DNA of 64,000 nt from a virus. Below the pieces are notes generated by a model that ran no database searches, was not told the origin of the DNA, and saw nothing but the letters and a program-made list of their open reading frames with translations. Both the position numbers and the translations under genes were made by a program. Positions 50,736-57,938 of the stretch are shown in pieces. Location: the IMG/VR virus record IMGVR_UViG_3300027801_001493, positions 55,028 to 119,027 of that record. One strand, 5' to 3'. The first letter of the stretch is position 1. Each line of letters begins with the position of its first letter.

Positions 50736-51160
50736 GAATGAAAAGGACCTTTCTTACGAAGTTGAATTTGTAGTTTCGCCTTCACAAGTGCATGTTTCCT
50801 AGTTTTTCTTTTATCTTTCATCCATTTAGTTCCAGTAGGTTCGTACTGTCGTTGAGCTCCGGAGGCTTCCATATCACGTACTTGTTTGCTCCAACGCTTC
50901 TTCGCTTGGTCTTTCATACGCTTTCTTTTCTGACTCGGTTTCTCAAAATATTGTAGTTTAGACATAGTTTTTTGGAACTCTGCTTTTTCTAAACGCTTCT
51001 TCAATATTCTTAATGCTTTACCAACATCACCATTTCTAACTTCTACACCTGGTTTATAGGCGTCAAGATAGTGTGGCTCTACTCTTGGCTTGTCATCACG
51101 TTTTCTAGAATTAAAATCTCTAGTGAACGTTTTATTATTGTTATCTCGATTATAACTCAC
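50732..51160 (-). CDS. rpsU: Extended ribosomal protein bS21 homologue
   Basis: About 142 aa from GTG 51160, which has AGAGG 5 nt upstream; no ATG fits, and the longer upstream frame runs into the promoter. The centre matches bS21: VEVRNGDVGKALRILKKRLEK, then YFEKPSQKRKRMKDQAKKR. It has basic N- and C-terminal extensions beyond the usual 70 aa. S21 helps the 30S start translation, so a phage copy could favour phage mRNAs. It starts inside the end of clpX, with its own sigma70 promoter. Confidence 0.85.
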   Translation of the reverse strand: MSYNRDNNNKTFTRDFNSRKRDDKPRVEPHYLDAYKPGVEVRNGDVGKALRILKKRLEKAEFQKTMSKLQYFEKPSQKRKRMKDQAKKRWSKQVRDMEASGAQRQYEPTGTKWMKDKRKTRKHALVKAKLQIQLRKKGPFHS

Positions 51161-52421
51161 TTTTACCTCTAAGTTTAATTTTATAGTGTCTATCAATTTC
51201 ACTATTGCCGTTAGTATACACAAATATAGGATGCAAGTCAACCGTTTTAGGATACTTATTAAATATCACTTGTTGCACATTATCCTGTCTTAACATTGGA
51301 GCCCTAAACATTATATTGTGTAAACTGTTTTCTACAATGCTTTTTAATCCTCTCGCTCCAACTTTTTTCGTTACAGCAATCTCGGCAACGTCTTTAAGAT
51401 ATTGCTCCTCAAACTGTAATTCTATTTCATCTAATTCTAATAATTTTGTTACCTGTGTAATACAACTGGATTTAGCATTAGTAAGTATTCTAAACATATC
51501 ATCTTGATCTAAATCTTCTAGTCCTACAATGTTAGGTAACCTGCCAGCAAACTCTGGAATTAATCCATAGCTGATAATGTCATCATGTTCTACATGGTCC
51601 AGCCAATTTATATCTGTTTTCTTACTGTGAACTTTTTGATTGAATCCTATTGATCCTTTCTTTAATTTTTTGTTAACAATCTTATCTAACCCTACAAATG
51701 CTCCGCCTACTATAAACAATACGTCTTTAGTATCGAATTCAATAAAGTCATCCATACGCTTTGAGCCGTTAGTGGAAATCTTTACAGTAGTTCCTTCTAT
51801 TAGTCTTAAGAGTGCTTGTTGTACACCTTCGCCACTAATATCCTTTGTACCGGTGTTAGACTCACTGCTACGAGCCTTTTTATCAATCTCGTCTATGAAT
51901 ACTATACCCTTCTGTGCTTTTTCTACGTTCCAGTCACATGTATTAAGTAGTCGTTCTATCACACTTTCCACATCTTCGCCAACGTACCCTGCTTCAGTAA
52001 GTGTAGTTGCATCTGCTATAGCAAATGGCACACCTAATTTCCTAGCAAGTGTTTGTACTATAAGTGTTTTACCTGTACCAGTGCTACCTATTAATAGTAC
52101 ATTACTCTTTTCGATACTGTCTTTTTCATCGCTGTAGTAAGTTTTCTTATAATGGTTGTATGCACACACACTTAGAATCTCTTTTGCATACTCCTGGCTG
52201 ATTACATATTCATCTAAGTAATCTTTAATTTCTTGTGGGGTGGGGATATCTTCCAGTTCCATGTCTGGAGTAGTATCGTAATCCTCGTTGATAATTTTAT
52301 GACTTATACTTACACATTCATTACAAATATACGAGTTAGGTCCGGCGATTAGTTTACGCACATCATGTCGTTTCTTACCACAGAAACTGCATTCTAGGTT
52401 ACTATCTTTATTATCGGACAT
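51150..52421 (-). CDS. clpX: ClpX unfoldase
   Basis: 423 aa, full length. N-terminal zinc domain (Cys11, 14, 33, 36); Walker A GSTGTGKT (112-119); pore-1 loop GYVG (145-148); Walker B VFIDEID; sensor FAGR. The ClpP-docking IGF loop is present (258-260). The pore-entry RKH loop of E. coli reads SKR here, so substrate choice may differ. With clpP and clpS in the window it can form a phage protease. Confidence 0.96.
   Translation of the reverse strand: MSDNKDSNLECSFCGKKRHDVRKLIAGPNSYICNECVSISHKIINEDYDTTPDMELEDIPTPQEIKDYLDEYVISQEYAKEILSVCAYNHYKKTYYSDEKDSIEKSNVLLIGSTGTGKTLIVQTLARKLGVPFAIADATTLTEAGYVGEDVESVIERLLNTCDWNVEKAQKGIVFIDEIDKKARSSESNTGTKDISGEGVQQALLRLIEGTTVKISTNGSKRMDDFIEFDTKDVLFIVGGAFVGLDKIVNKKLKKGSIGFNQKVHSKKTDINWLDHVEHDDIISYGLIPEFAGRLPNIVGLEDLDQDDMFRILTNAKSSCITQVTKLLELDEIELQFEEQYLKDVAEIAVTKKVGARGLKSIVENSLHNIMFRAPMLRQDNVQQVIFNKYPKTVDLHPIFVYTNGNSEIDRHYKIKLRGKSEL
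51213..51241 (-). promoter_or_regulatory. Sigma70 promoter of the S21 operon inside clpX
   Basis: TTGACT (51241-51236), 17 bp, TATACT (51218-51213), preceded by AAAACGG. Confidence 0.65.
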
Positions 52422-53014
52422 TATTTTGTGGTATACCTCAAGTTATCTGGATCTGGTTTATCATTATCGTCTTTTGGTAATGGTATAGCCCAAAACCCTA
52501 ATGTACGATTAACTTCTTCTTCACTTGTCTTTGTAAGCATATTTAATATTTCTTCCTCAGTATACCCTTCTTTATTGAACTCGCTTTCGGACATAATCCT
52601 TGCGGCTTCAATTAAGTTGTTAGCATTAGCCTTTTCAACTACCGAAGGCTTAACTGCTAAACGTTGTTCTAATTCTTCTATCTTGCTGTTATCTGTCCTG
52701 ACTACGACTCGTTCTGCTCCGGGTACTTTAACAATTCGTTCGACGATTCGCTCGGGTCCTGGGACTTCAACAATTCGTTCTGGTCCGGGTACTTCAACAA
52801 TACGCTCGGGTCCTGGCACTTCCTTTTCGACAATGCGAATTGTCTCCTTCTCGACCTCGACTGGTTTCTCAACTGTGATGATCTTTTCAACTTCAATCTC
52901 CTTAGTAACTATTACTTCTTTAATAACTTCAACTGGGACTTCAACTGGTACTTCTACTTCTACTATCTTTTCAACTTGTTTCTCTATTATAACTTCTTTC
53001 GGCTTGTCATTCAA
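52421..53014 (-). CDS. Repeat-rich protein, possible frameshift extension of the upstream gene
   Basis: 197 aa by its TTG at 53014, but no good start or ribosome site exists. The frame stays open upstream, through a charged helix, into the A9 run at 53079-53071 at the end of the previous gene. A -1 slip there would fuse the two. The N-terminal half consists of Val/Glu/Pro repeats (VEVPVEVPVEV; three VPGPERIVE units, about 67-93); the C-terminal part is a helical domain. It shares 1 nt with clpX. Confidence 0.6.
   Translation of the reverse strand: MNDKPKEVIIEKQVEKIVEVEVPVEVPVEVIKEVIVTKEIEVEKIITVEKPVEVEKETIRIVEKEVPGPERIVEVPGPERIVEVPGPERIVERIVKVPGAERVVVRTDNSKIEELEQRLAVKPSVVEKANANNLIEAARIMSESEFNKEGYTEEEILNMLTKTSEEEVNRTLGFWAIPLPKDDNDKPDPDNLRYTTK
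52742..52828 (-). repeat. Tandem repeats encoding VPGPERIVE
   Basis: About three copies of a 27-nt unit, one followed by a partial VPGAERV variant, within the repeat-rich protein gene. Copies differ at synonymous positions. Confidence 0.7.
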
Positions 53015-53061
53015 GAGTTTTAATGTCTTTTCGTATTTTTCGTTTAAGGATTTAAGACTTT

Positions 53062-53081
53062 CTTCTAGTCTTTTTTTTTGG
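53062..53081 (-). promoter_or_regulatory. Candidate -1 ribosomal frameshift site
   Basis: CC-AAAAAAAAA-GACTAG: a 0-frame TAG 3 nt after nine A. AAGACT / AGTCTT can form a 6-bp hairpin around the stop. A -1 shift opens a frame of about 219 codons. Confidence 0.5.
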
Positions 53082-54471
53082 AGGCGCTTTCAGCCATTGC
53101 TGTAGCGGCATCGTCTGATGCATTTTGTTGTGCTAACCTATCTGCAACTAGTTGTTCTTTTAGATGATTAATTTGCCCTTCCATAAGAGCTCGTTCTTCA
53201 TCATCTTCAACATTCCCCAAATCTTTATTATCCCATGCCTGTTCTAATTCATTTTGTGGAGGAGGTTCTGTTGGTGTAGGTGGTACTGGAGGTCCTTTGG
53301 ACTCTAGATTAATTCCGTGCCTAAGTAATGTTTGGTTAGCCGCAATAATTAATATAACTGCTAATGGATCGAACACAAACACCAGTAACAATATAAACAA
53401 TCGTACTGCTTTATCTAATACGTCTGCACTATCGTCACCGTAAACTAATTGAGCCACATATTTAATAGGCCCAACTTCCTTCTCTAATTCTCTTACTATA
53501 CTTTCGGCTTCAAACTTTTCATCTTTAATTACTATTAAGCCATCGTATATTGTATCAATTTGTTCGTTGTAGTCATCTACTTTAACTAATGCTTGATCTT
53601 GGTCAGCACTACTGCTAGTTCGCAATTTGTTAATTTCTGTATTGGCGTTTTCTATTGTTTTCTGTGCCTGTGCTCTATAATTGTCTATGTTTGATTGTTG
53701 AATGTTTATGTCTGTCTGTGCTCTTGTACGCAAATTATCTTTTTCATCTGCTATAGCATCACGTTCTGCTTTCTGTTCTTGTCTTACTTCGTTTGCTTTT
53801 GCAACATTGTCAACTGTTTCTGTTTCAGCACTTCTAAATAAGCCGCCAGCATCTGTTTCTGTAGTAACAGTTCCTTGGCTCGCATAACTGTTTACAATGC
53901 TATCTAACGGTATTAGTTTATCATCTTGTGCTTTGAGATCAATAACTAGTTGGTCTCTTACACTTTGGATTTGTCCTTGTGCATAGTCAATGTCACCTTG
54001 TACTCTTTCCCAAGCACCGTCTCTTATATCTTCCTGTTGTTGTATACTTGAACTAACATCCATACCATCACTATTAAGGAAGTCGGCAATACGGTCTTCA
54101 AGTATTGAAATTTTGTTTTCTTCTCTAGCAACTTTACTTTCTAGTCTTTCGACTATAGCAAATGCATCTCCGCTTTCGCCTGCTTGATCCAAATGTGCTT
54201 TTGAAAGGTATCCAAATATGCCCATTGATGTTATCAACATTAATACTGCTACAGCAACACTTAGATAACTTTTTAATAGTATTCCGGTCTCGTCCCAATA
54301 TCTATACAGCCAACTTGCTGTAAGTAATTTGCCTACTTCTAGTACGCCAGCCATCACTGCTATTGGCATAGCGGCGGCGGAGAAAATACTCATGAGCCCT
54401 ATAATAGAGAACCAAGCGGCTACCCCGGCAATTGCCAAGGCTGTTATTAGTGTTAATATCCCGAATAGCAT
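53065..54471 (-). CDS. Multi-pass membrane protein with periplasmic/cytoplasmic coiled coil
   Basis: 468 aa. Three N-terminal hydrophobic segments (about 2-24, 28-46, 65-90), a long coiled coil with Gln/Asp/Glu-rich heptads (about 100-345), another hydrophobic pair (about 355-385), then a Pro-rich and acidic tail. It ends ...SASKKKD within an A9 run, a candidate -1 frameshift site leading to the next frame. It may be a membrane anchor for phage assembly or host manipulation. The late box lies 6 nt before the ATG. Confidence 0.7.
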   Translation of the reverse strand: MLFGILTLITALAIAGVAAWFSIIGLMSIFSAAAMPIAVMAGVLEVGKLLTASWLYRYWDETGILLKSYLSVAVAVLMLITSMGIFGYLSKAHLDQAGESGDAFAIVERLESKVAREENKISILEDRIADFLNSDGMDVSSSIQQQEDIRDGAWERVQGDIDYAQGQIQSVRDQLVIDLKAQDDKLIPLDSIVNSYASQGTVTTETDAGGLFRSAETETVDNVAKANEVRQEQKAERDAIADEKDNLRTRAQTDINIQQSNIDNYRAQAQKTIENANTEINKLRTSSSADQDQALVKVDDYNEQIDTIYDGLIVIKDEKFEAESIVRELEKEVGPIKYVAQLVYGDDSADVLDKAVRLFILLLVFVFDPLAVILIIAANQTLLRHGINLESKGPPVPPTPTEPPPQNELEQAWDNKDLGNVEDDEERALMEGQINHLKEQLVADRLAQQNASDDAATAMAESASKKKD

Positions 54472-54477
54472 AACATA

Positions 54478-54485
54478 TATTTATC
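54478..54485 (-). promoter_or_regulatory. T4-like late promoter (GATAAATA), near-leaderless
   Basis: GATAAATA-TATGTT-ATG on the minus strand: 6 nt to ATG 54471. Back to back with the plus-strand box at 54490. Confidence 0.65.
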
Positions 54486-54489
54486 CAAA

Positions 54490-54497
54490 GCTAAATA
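54490..54497 (+). promoter_or_regulatory. Late-type promoter, leaderless type (GCTAAATA)
   Basis: GCTAAATA-CTTAT-ATG: exactly 5 nt to ATG 54503. Confidence 0.6.
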
Positions 54498-54502
54498 CTT
54501 AT

Positions 54503-55084
54503 ATGGAACTTAATTGGACACATAATAGAGAACTACAAGAGCTGAAATGCTTTATAAACGACCAACTATGGTACACTACTAATAACGGTGGCAATACTAT
54601 AATTAAACATTATTACGAAGCAGATATTTGTAATCAAACAATACTACAGTTAACAATGGAGCATGATTCTTGGGGTGATGAAAAGTTTTGGCTATCAGAG
54701 AATTATCCAGAGCTAGGGCAATATAACCCTATTGACGTAGCAGATGAATTACAAGAGCAATGGATGGTCAAAAATAACTGGCAATCTGCTATGCCGTTAT
54801 TTGGCATAAGCAGTGATGGTGGATATCTAGACAGGCTTCAACGTACTGATGCTGTACAAGAAGGCATAGACATGACAGCCCACTATCAATCTGAATTAAC
54901 AAAAACTTGGATTGAGAAAGACTCAGATGGTAATTTTTTTAAACGAGAATGGTGTGATGAAAACAATAGTTTTTATAATATTCAGCCTTGTTGCGTATTT
55001 CCAACAAATCCAGGAAGAACACCATTGAGCGATGCAGATGTAAATAGAATAATATCATTAAGTGAAATGGGCCAGCGTTCATAG
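54503..55084 (+). CDS. Hypothetical protein, 193 aa
   Basis: Start at ATG 54503; the open frame upstream is antisense to the membrane protein gene and is ignored. Soluble, Trp/Asn/Glu-rich, with repeated W..D..F/W patterns and a CC pair late (NIQPCCVFPTNPG). Single gene between a leaderless-type late promoter and a terminator. Not recognised. Confidence 0.65.
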   Translation: MELNWTHNRELQELKCFINDQLWYTTNNGGNTIIKHYYEADICNQTILQLTMEHDSWGDEKFWLSENYPELGQYNPIDVADELQEQWMVKNNWQSAMPLFGISSDGGYLDRLQRTDAVQEGIDMTAHYQSELTKTWIEKDSDGNFFKREWCDENNSFYNIQPCCVFPTNPGRTPLSDADVNRIISLSEMGQRS

Positions 55085-55114
55085 GACTTACTATTACTAA
55101 CTGGCTATCTACAC

Positions 55115-55133
55115 AAGGCTTGCGCCTTTTTTG
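55115..55133 (+). terminator. Intrinsic terminator
   Basis: AAGGC / GCCTT stem with TTGC loop followed by six T, 30 nt after the stop at 55084. Confidence 0.7.
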
Positions 55134-55340
55134 TGTGCCTTAACTCTCTAGGATTACTTGCCCCTCAAGTTTTATCACACCTGTTTCTACTCTAAGTTTT
55201 GATTTAACGTCAGCAAAACTACCTTTCTACAACTTGAACTTAATCAAGGAGATCCGGATCTAAAAGGTGACATCCTTTCGTTTTTGTTGTTTAGAGTCTG
55301 TACAAAACTAGGGCCGAACCCAAAAATCAGACTATAGAAA
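55134..55340. other. Intergenic stretch with second hairpin
   Basis: No gene seen. AAAGG / CCTTT (55263-55278) followed by CGTTTTT could be a second, weak plus-strand terminator. The rest shows no clear promoter or ORF. Confidence 0.4.
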
Positions 55341-55832
55341 CTATGTTAGAGGAGCATCTATAAAACGCACCTTTGTGTGGTCATTCAGTTCAACCGTTGC
55401 ACTATTATGTTCGTGTTCTCTTACTGTGGTCCGTTGTACCCAACATCTTCCATTTGTTAATTCTTTAACAATTTCATCTGCTTTGTCAAAAGCCATTTCA
55501 GCAAACCGTTCACAACCTGTGTGTGAAACAAGTCTCATGTCAATAAGATTTTTCTCTTGTAACATTTTAATTGTTTCCATCTCTGGATCGTTTTCGGCTA
55601 CCAAGTAAGTATGGTCAAACATATATTTCAACCATTCTTTAAGTGGCTTCAATCCACCAAAGTCTACAATCCAATTACTAGAATCCAATTCGTCACCAGC
55701 AAAGGTGAATTCAAACTGTAATGCATATCCGTGTATTAAATTACAATGACTTTCTGCTTTCCATTGTCTAAATGCACAACTATGTCCAGTAGAATGACTA
55801 TAGGTTTTTCCGCTGTAAAATCTCTTATTCAT
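55341..55832 (-). CDS. queD: QueD-like 6-carboxytetrahydropterin synthase
   Basis: 163 aa. SCAFRQWKAESHCNLIHGY carries the catalytic Cys30 and zinc His residues in the HGY-type subfamily (the canonical HGH reads HGY). WIVDFGGLKPLKEWL, FDHTYLVAEND and VREHEHNSATVEL complete the fold. It makes the first committed intermediate of queuosine/7-deazaguanine. No queE, queC or DNA-modifying dpdA is visible in this window. It shares 1 nt with the gene before it. Confidence 0.85.
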   Translation of the reverse strand: MNKRFYSGKTYSHSTGHSCAFRQWKAESHCNLIHGYALQFEFTFAGDELDSSNWIVDFGGLKPLKEWLKYMFDHTYLVAENDPEMETIKMLQEKNLIDMRLVSHTGCERFAEMAFDKADEIVKELTNGRCWVQRTTVREHEHNSATVELNDHTKVRFIDAPLT

Positions 55833-56119
55833 TATAGGCTTACTATTTTAGATGTTTGTTTTTTATATCCTTTGGCAACTTCTTCCATTGTCGCCCCAAT
55901 AGACATAATGTGGCGTGTGGAAATTTTTATTGTTGACTCTGGTTCTACAGTCATCAAGTACGGCATTAGTCCCAAGCCTTTTTCACTACGCCCAACAATT
56001 AATGGCTGTTCGATAGTTACTTCTTTTGTATCTTCTTCTCTGAGAGTGCCAACTAGCTCTTCGCCAGTGCTGAGTCTTAGTGAAACAATCTCACCTTTCT
56101 TTACTATATTTACTAACAT
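55832..56119 (-). CDS. Sm-like/SH3-barrel candidate, 95 aa
   Basis: GEIVSLRLSTGEELVGTLREEDTKEVTIEQP (read as three short strands) resembles an Sm/LSM fold, with a strand-turn-strand GEEL.G.L.E. A C-terminal basic helix follows. If right, it could bind RNA; the match is by pattern only. First gene of the queD unit behind a full sigma70 promoter. Confidence 0.5.
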   Translation of the reverse strand: MLVNIVKKGEIVSLRLSTGEELVGTLREEDTKEVTIEQPLIVGRSEKGLGLMPYLMTVEPESTIKISTRHIMSIGATMEEVAKGYKKQTSKIVSL

Positions 56120-56146
56120 AAGGAATCCCTTTTAAATTTAAATATT

Positions 56147-56175
56147 ATTATAACGCAATATTTAGACAATGTCAA
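56147..56175 (-). promoter_or_regulatory. Sigma70 promoter of the queD unit
   Basis: TTGACA (56175-56170), 17 bp, TATAAT (56152-56147): full consensus. Confidence 0.85.
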
Positions 56176-56205
56176 GGAAATTCCTTAGTTATTTTGGTAA
56201 ATGTA

Positions 56206-56679
56206 TTATTCGTTTATAATGCCAGCTTCTGTAGGTGTCATGTCAACTATTCCTTCACGGATTAATTTAGCTCTGTTCACCATATGCTTTGCTTGAACCT
56301 CTTCCTTACTACCGCCGAAGTATGCTACAGCATGACCTTCTTCGATTAGAATGGATGTTGCAGGTCTCCACGAATCTGTCTTAACATCATATACATCAAA
56401 GTCGCCAAGTATTCTACCAAACTTACCTTTCATGTCTTCGCCGTCTTTGTTTATTTGTGTTTTTAGAACACATGTCTCGCCCATCAACGATTGTAGTCTT
56501 GCCTTTGCGGCTTTACCGAATACTTTTTCAACTTCATCTGATGTTCTTGACTCTGGGGTGTCGATGCCCATAATTCTTACTCTTTCATCAGTTAACTGAA
56601 CACCAAAACCTAAATCTATATCTACGTCTACTGTGTCTCCGTCAACAATTTTTACGACCGTGCAATTATACTCGTACAT
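56206..56679 (-). CDS. Staphylococcal-nuclease-like (thermonuclease) protein
   Basis: 157 aa from ATG 56679, with AAGGAG 6 nt upstream. VVKIVDGDTVDVDIDLGF, VRIMGIDTPESR, KGKFGRILGDF and an LIEEGHAVAYFGG ending follow the SNase order (catalytic Arg in VRIMGID, Asp/Glu nearby, Arg in GRILG). It cleaves DNA or RNA with Ca2+. No signal peptide, so it acts in the cytoplasm, possibly on host nucleic acid. A late-type promoter precedes it. Confidence 0.9.
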   Translation of the reverse strand: MYEYNCTVVKIVDGDTVDVDIDLGFGVQLTDERVRIMGIDTPESRTSDEVEKVFGKAAKARLQSLMGETCVLKTQINKDGEDMKGKFGRILGDFDVYDVKTDSWRPATSILIEEGHAVAYFGGSKEEVQAKHMVNRAKLIREGIVDMTPTEAGIINE

Positions 56680-56730
56680 TGTTACTCCTTGTGATTTCAA
56701 CCTCCATCCTACTGGAAATTGTATAAGAAG

Positions 56731-56738
56731 TATTTATC
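56731..56738 (-). promoter_or_regulatory. T4-like late promoter (GATAAATA)
   Basis: CGATAAATAC 52 nt before ATG 56679. Confidence 0.65.
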
Positions 56739-56752
56739 GTTTAACTATAGTT

Positions 56753-57289
56753 TTAATCGTTCCTAACAAGGAATGTATGGTTGTCTATAATAGTTGTTGT
56801 AGGATAGACCGTGCTCCAACTTGGTGTTGAAATATGATGATTATAATAATGTGTTGCTCCACCAGAAACATCTCTACTCCAGCCGGCTTGTACTTGAAGA
56901 GCAGTTTCAACTGAACGTCTCCAATCACGCATGTTGGCTTCGATAACTTTGCCTTGTCTCGGCTTCTGTCTGTAACGTAATTGCACAATGTCTGTTCTAC
57001 CGTCGCAGTACCAACTAAACTGGCACATGTCTCTTATTACACGGTCATTCCATGTTTTTGCCTGTAACACAACACCACAAACGGTGTTAGGATATTTTTC
57101 GTGTGCTACTCTATTTTGTACTACATGGGCTACCGCTGTTTTGCCTTTCCAGCCTTCGCCTCTTGCTTCATAGTAAATGTTAAGCGACATGCAATATGTT
57201 TCTTCTACATTCTTTACGTCCATGGGAGCATTACCTACCATCATAGACAGCATTAGTGTTTTAGCTGTTAATATTGTCGTTTCAAACAT
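56753..57289 (-). CDS. SleB-like cell-wall hydrolase
   Basis: 178 aa. Short hydrophobic N-terminus (about 5-20, possible signal), then CMSLNIYYEARGEGWKGKTAVAHVVQNRV with the catalytic Glu, CQFSWYCDG, and RDVSGGATHYYNH near the end: the Hydrolase_2/SleB layout. It cleaves peptidoglycan glycan strands. Together with the lysozyme at 61382 the phage has two muralytic enzymes. It is driven by a sigma70 promoter, so it is not simply a late lysis gene. Confidence 0.88.
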   Translation of the reverse strand: MFETTILTAKTLMLSMMVGNAPMDVKNVEETYCMSLNIYYEARGEGWKGKTAVAHVVQNRVAHEKYPNTVCGVVLQAKTWNDRVIRDMCQFSWYCDGRTDIVQLRYRQKPRQGKVIEANMRDWRRSVETALQVQAGWSRDVSGGATHYYNHHISTPSWSTVYPTTTIIDNHTFLVRND

Positions 57290-57315
57290 AATTGTACCTA
57301 CCTTATTATATGCAT

Positions 57316-57344
57316 ATTATACGTTATTATGTGGTGTATGTCAA
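57316..57344 (-). promoter_or_regulatory. Sigma70 promoter of the cell-wall hydrolase gene
   Basis: TTGACA (57344-57339), 17 bp, TATAAT (57321-57316). Confidence 0.85.
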
Positions 57345-57377
57345 GAACTTAAACTGATTAGTTTAAGTAATTACTTA

Positions 57378-57728
57378 TCAAGAAATATCAACAAATGGTA
57401 TCCTAGATGCTTTTGCAAATGCTTCATCTCCGGTCATTTTTACATCTTCATACCCGGGCATTGGAGGTTTCACCTTTACTATTACAGGAGCACCAACTCG
57501 GCTCATATCTTCATTAAATTGTAGCCATTGGCTATCTTCAGGTTTTAACTTTCTGTCACTTACTATTGCATCGACCGGGCATTCTGGTTCACAAATAGCA
57601 CAATCAATACAAATATCGGGGTCTATTACCAGAGTGTTCTCTAATTCAAAAAAACAATCTACTGGACAAACAGCGACACAGGCGGTATGCTTACAATCTA
57701 CGCACTCACCTTTTACAACGTATGTCAA
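57378..57728 (-). CDS. FdxA-like 7Fe ferredoxin
   Basis: 116 aa. CVDCKHTACVAVCPVDCF and CIDCAICEPECPVDAI provide the 3Fe-4S and 4Fe-4S ligands of FdxA-type ferredoxins, with the long C-terminal helix region. Starts at TTG 57728 after TAGGAG; the ATG in the ribosome region is out of frame. It could be an electron donor for the radical SAM or oxygenase proteins, and is a likely client of the phage SUF system. Confidence 0.93.
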   Translation of the reverse strand: MTYVVKGECVDCKHTACVAVCPVDCFFELENTLVIDPDICIDCAICEPECPVDAIVSDRKLKPEDSQWLQFNEDMSRVGAPVIVKVKPPMPGYEDVKMTGDEAFAKASRIPFVDIS

Positions 57729-57938
57729 TTCATTACTCCTATGGTTTAACTACCATTATTTAACCAAATTACACCATAACTCGTCTATTCATTGGTAATA
57801 ATGTAAATATTATTAACTGTTTGTATGAACCAGTTGACAAGTACAATATTGCACCCCTCATTAAGATGTGCTAGATAGATAAGGAACTAGTTGTTCCAAC
57901 AAGCAGTCAACAACAACAGAGTCCGGACTCGATGTTTG
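57729..57938. other. Intergenic region with hairpins before ferredoxin
   Basis: No ORF. GAGTCCGGACTC (57919-57930) is a perfect 12-bp palindrome 9 nt past the uvsE stop, and GGAAC/GTTCC (57883-57897) forms a second hairpin. Neither has a strong T-run, so they may be weak terminators or operator sites. Confidence 0.4.

Noticed and set aside
52428-53105. Long plus-strand ORF (225 aa) opposite the repeat-rich gene
   Set aside because: Ser/Thr-rich shadow of Val/Glu/Pro codon repeats, with no ribosome site; the minus frame fits the operon.
54329-54502. N-terminal extension of the 54503 gene
   Set aside because: The stretch is antisense to the membrane protein gene; the late box and ATG at 54503 give a better start.
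55341-55832. QueD as part of a 7-deazaguanine DNA modification cluster
   Set aside because: No queE, queC, folE or dpdA-like gene is visible in the window, so the pathway claim is not supported here.
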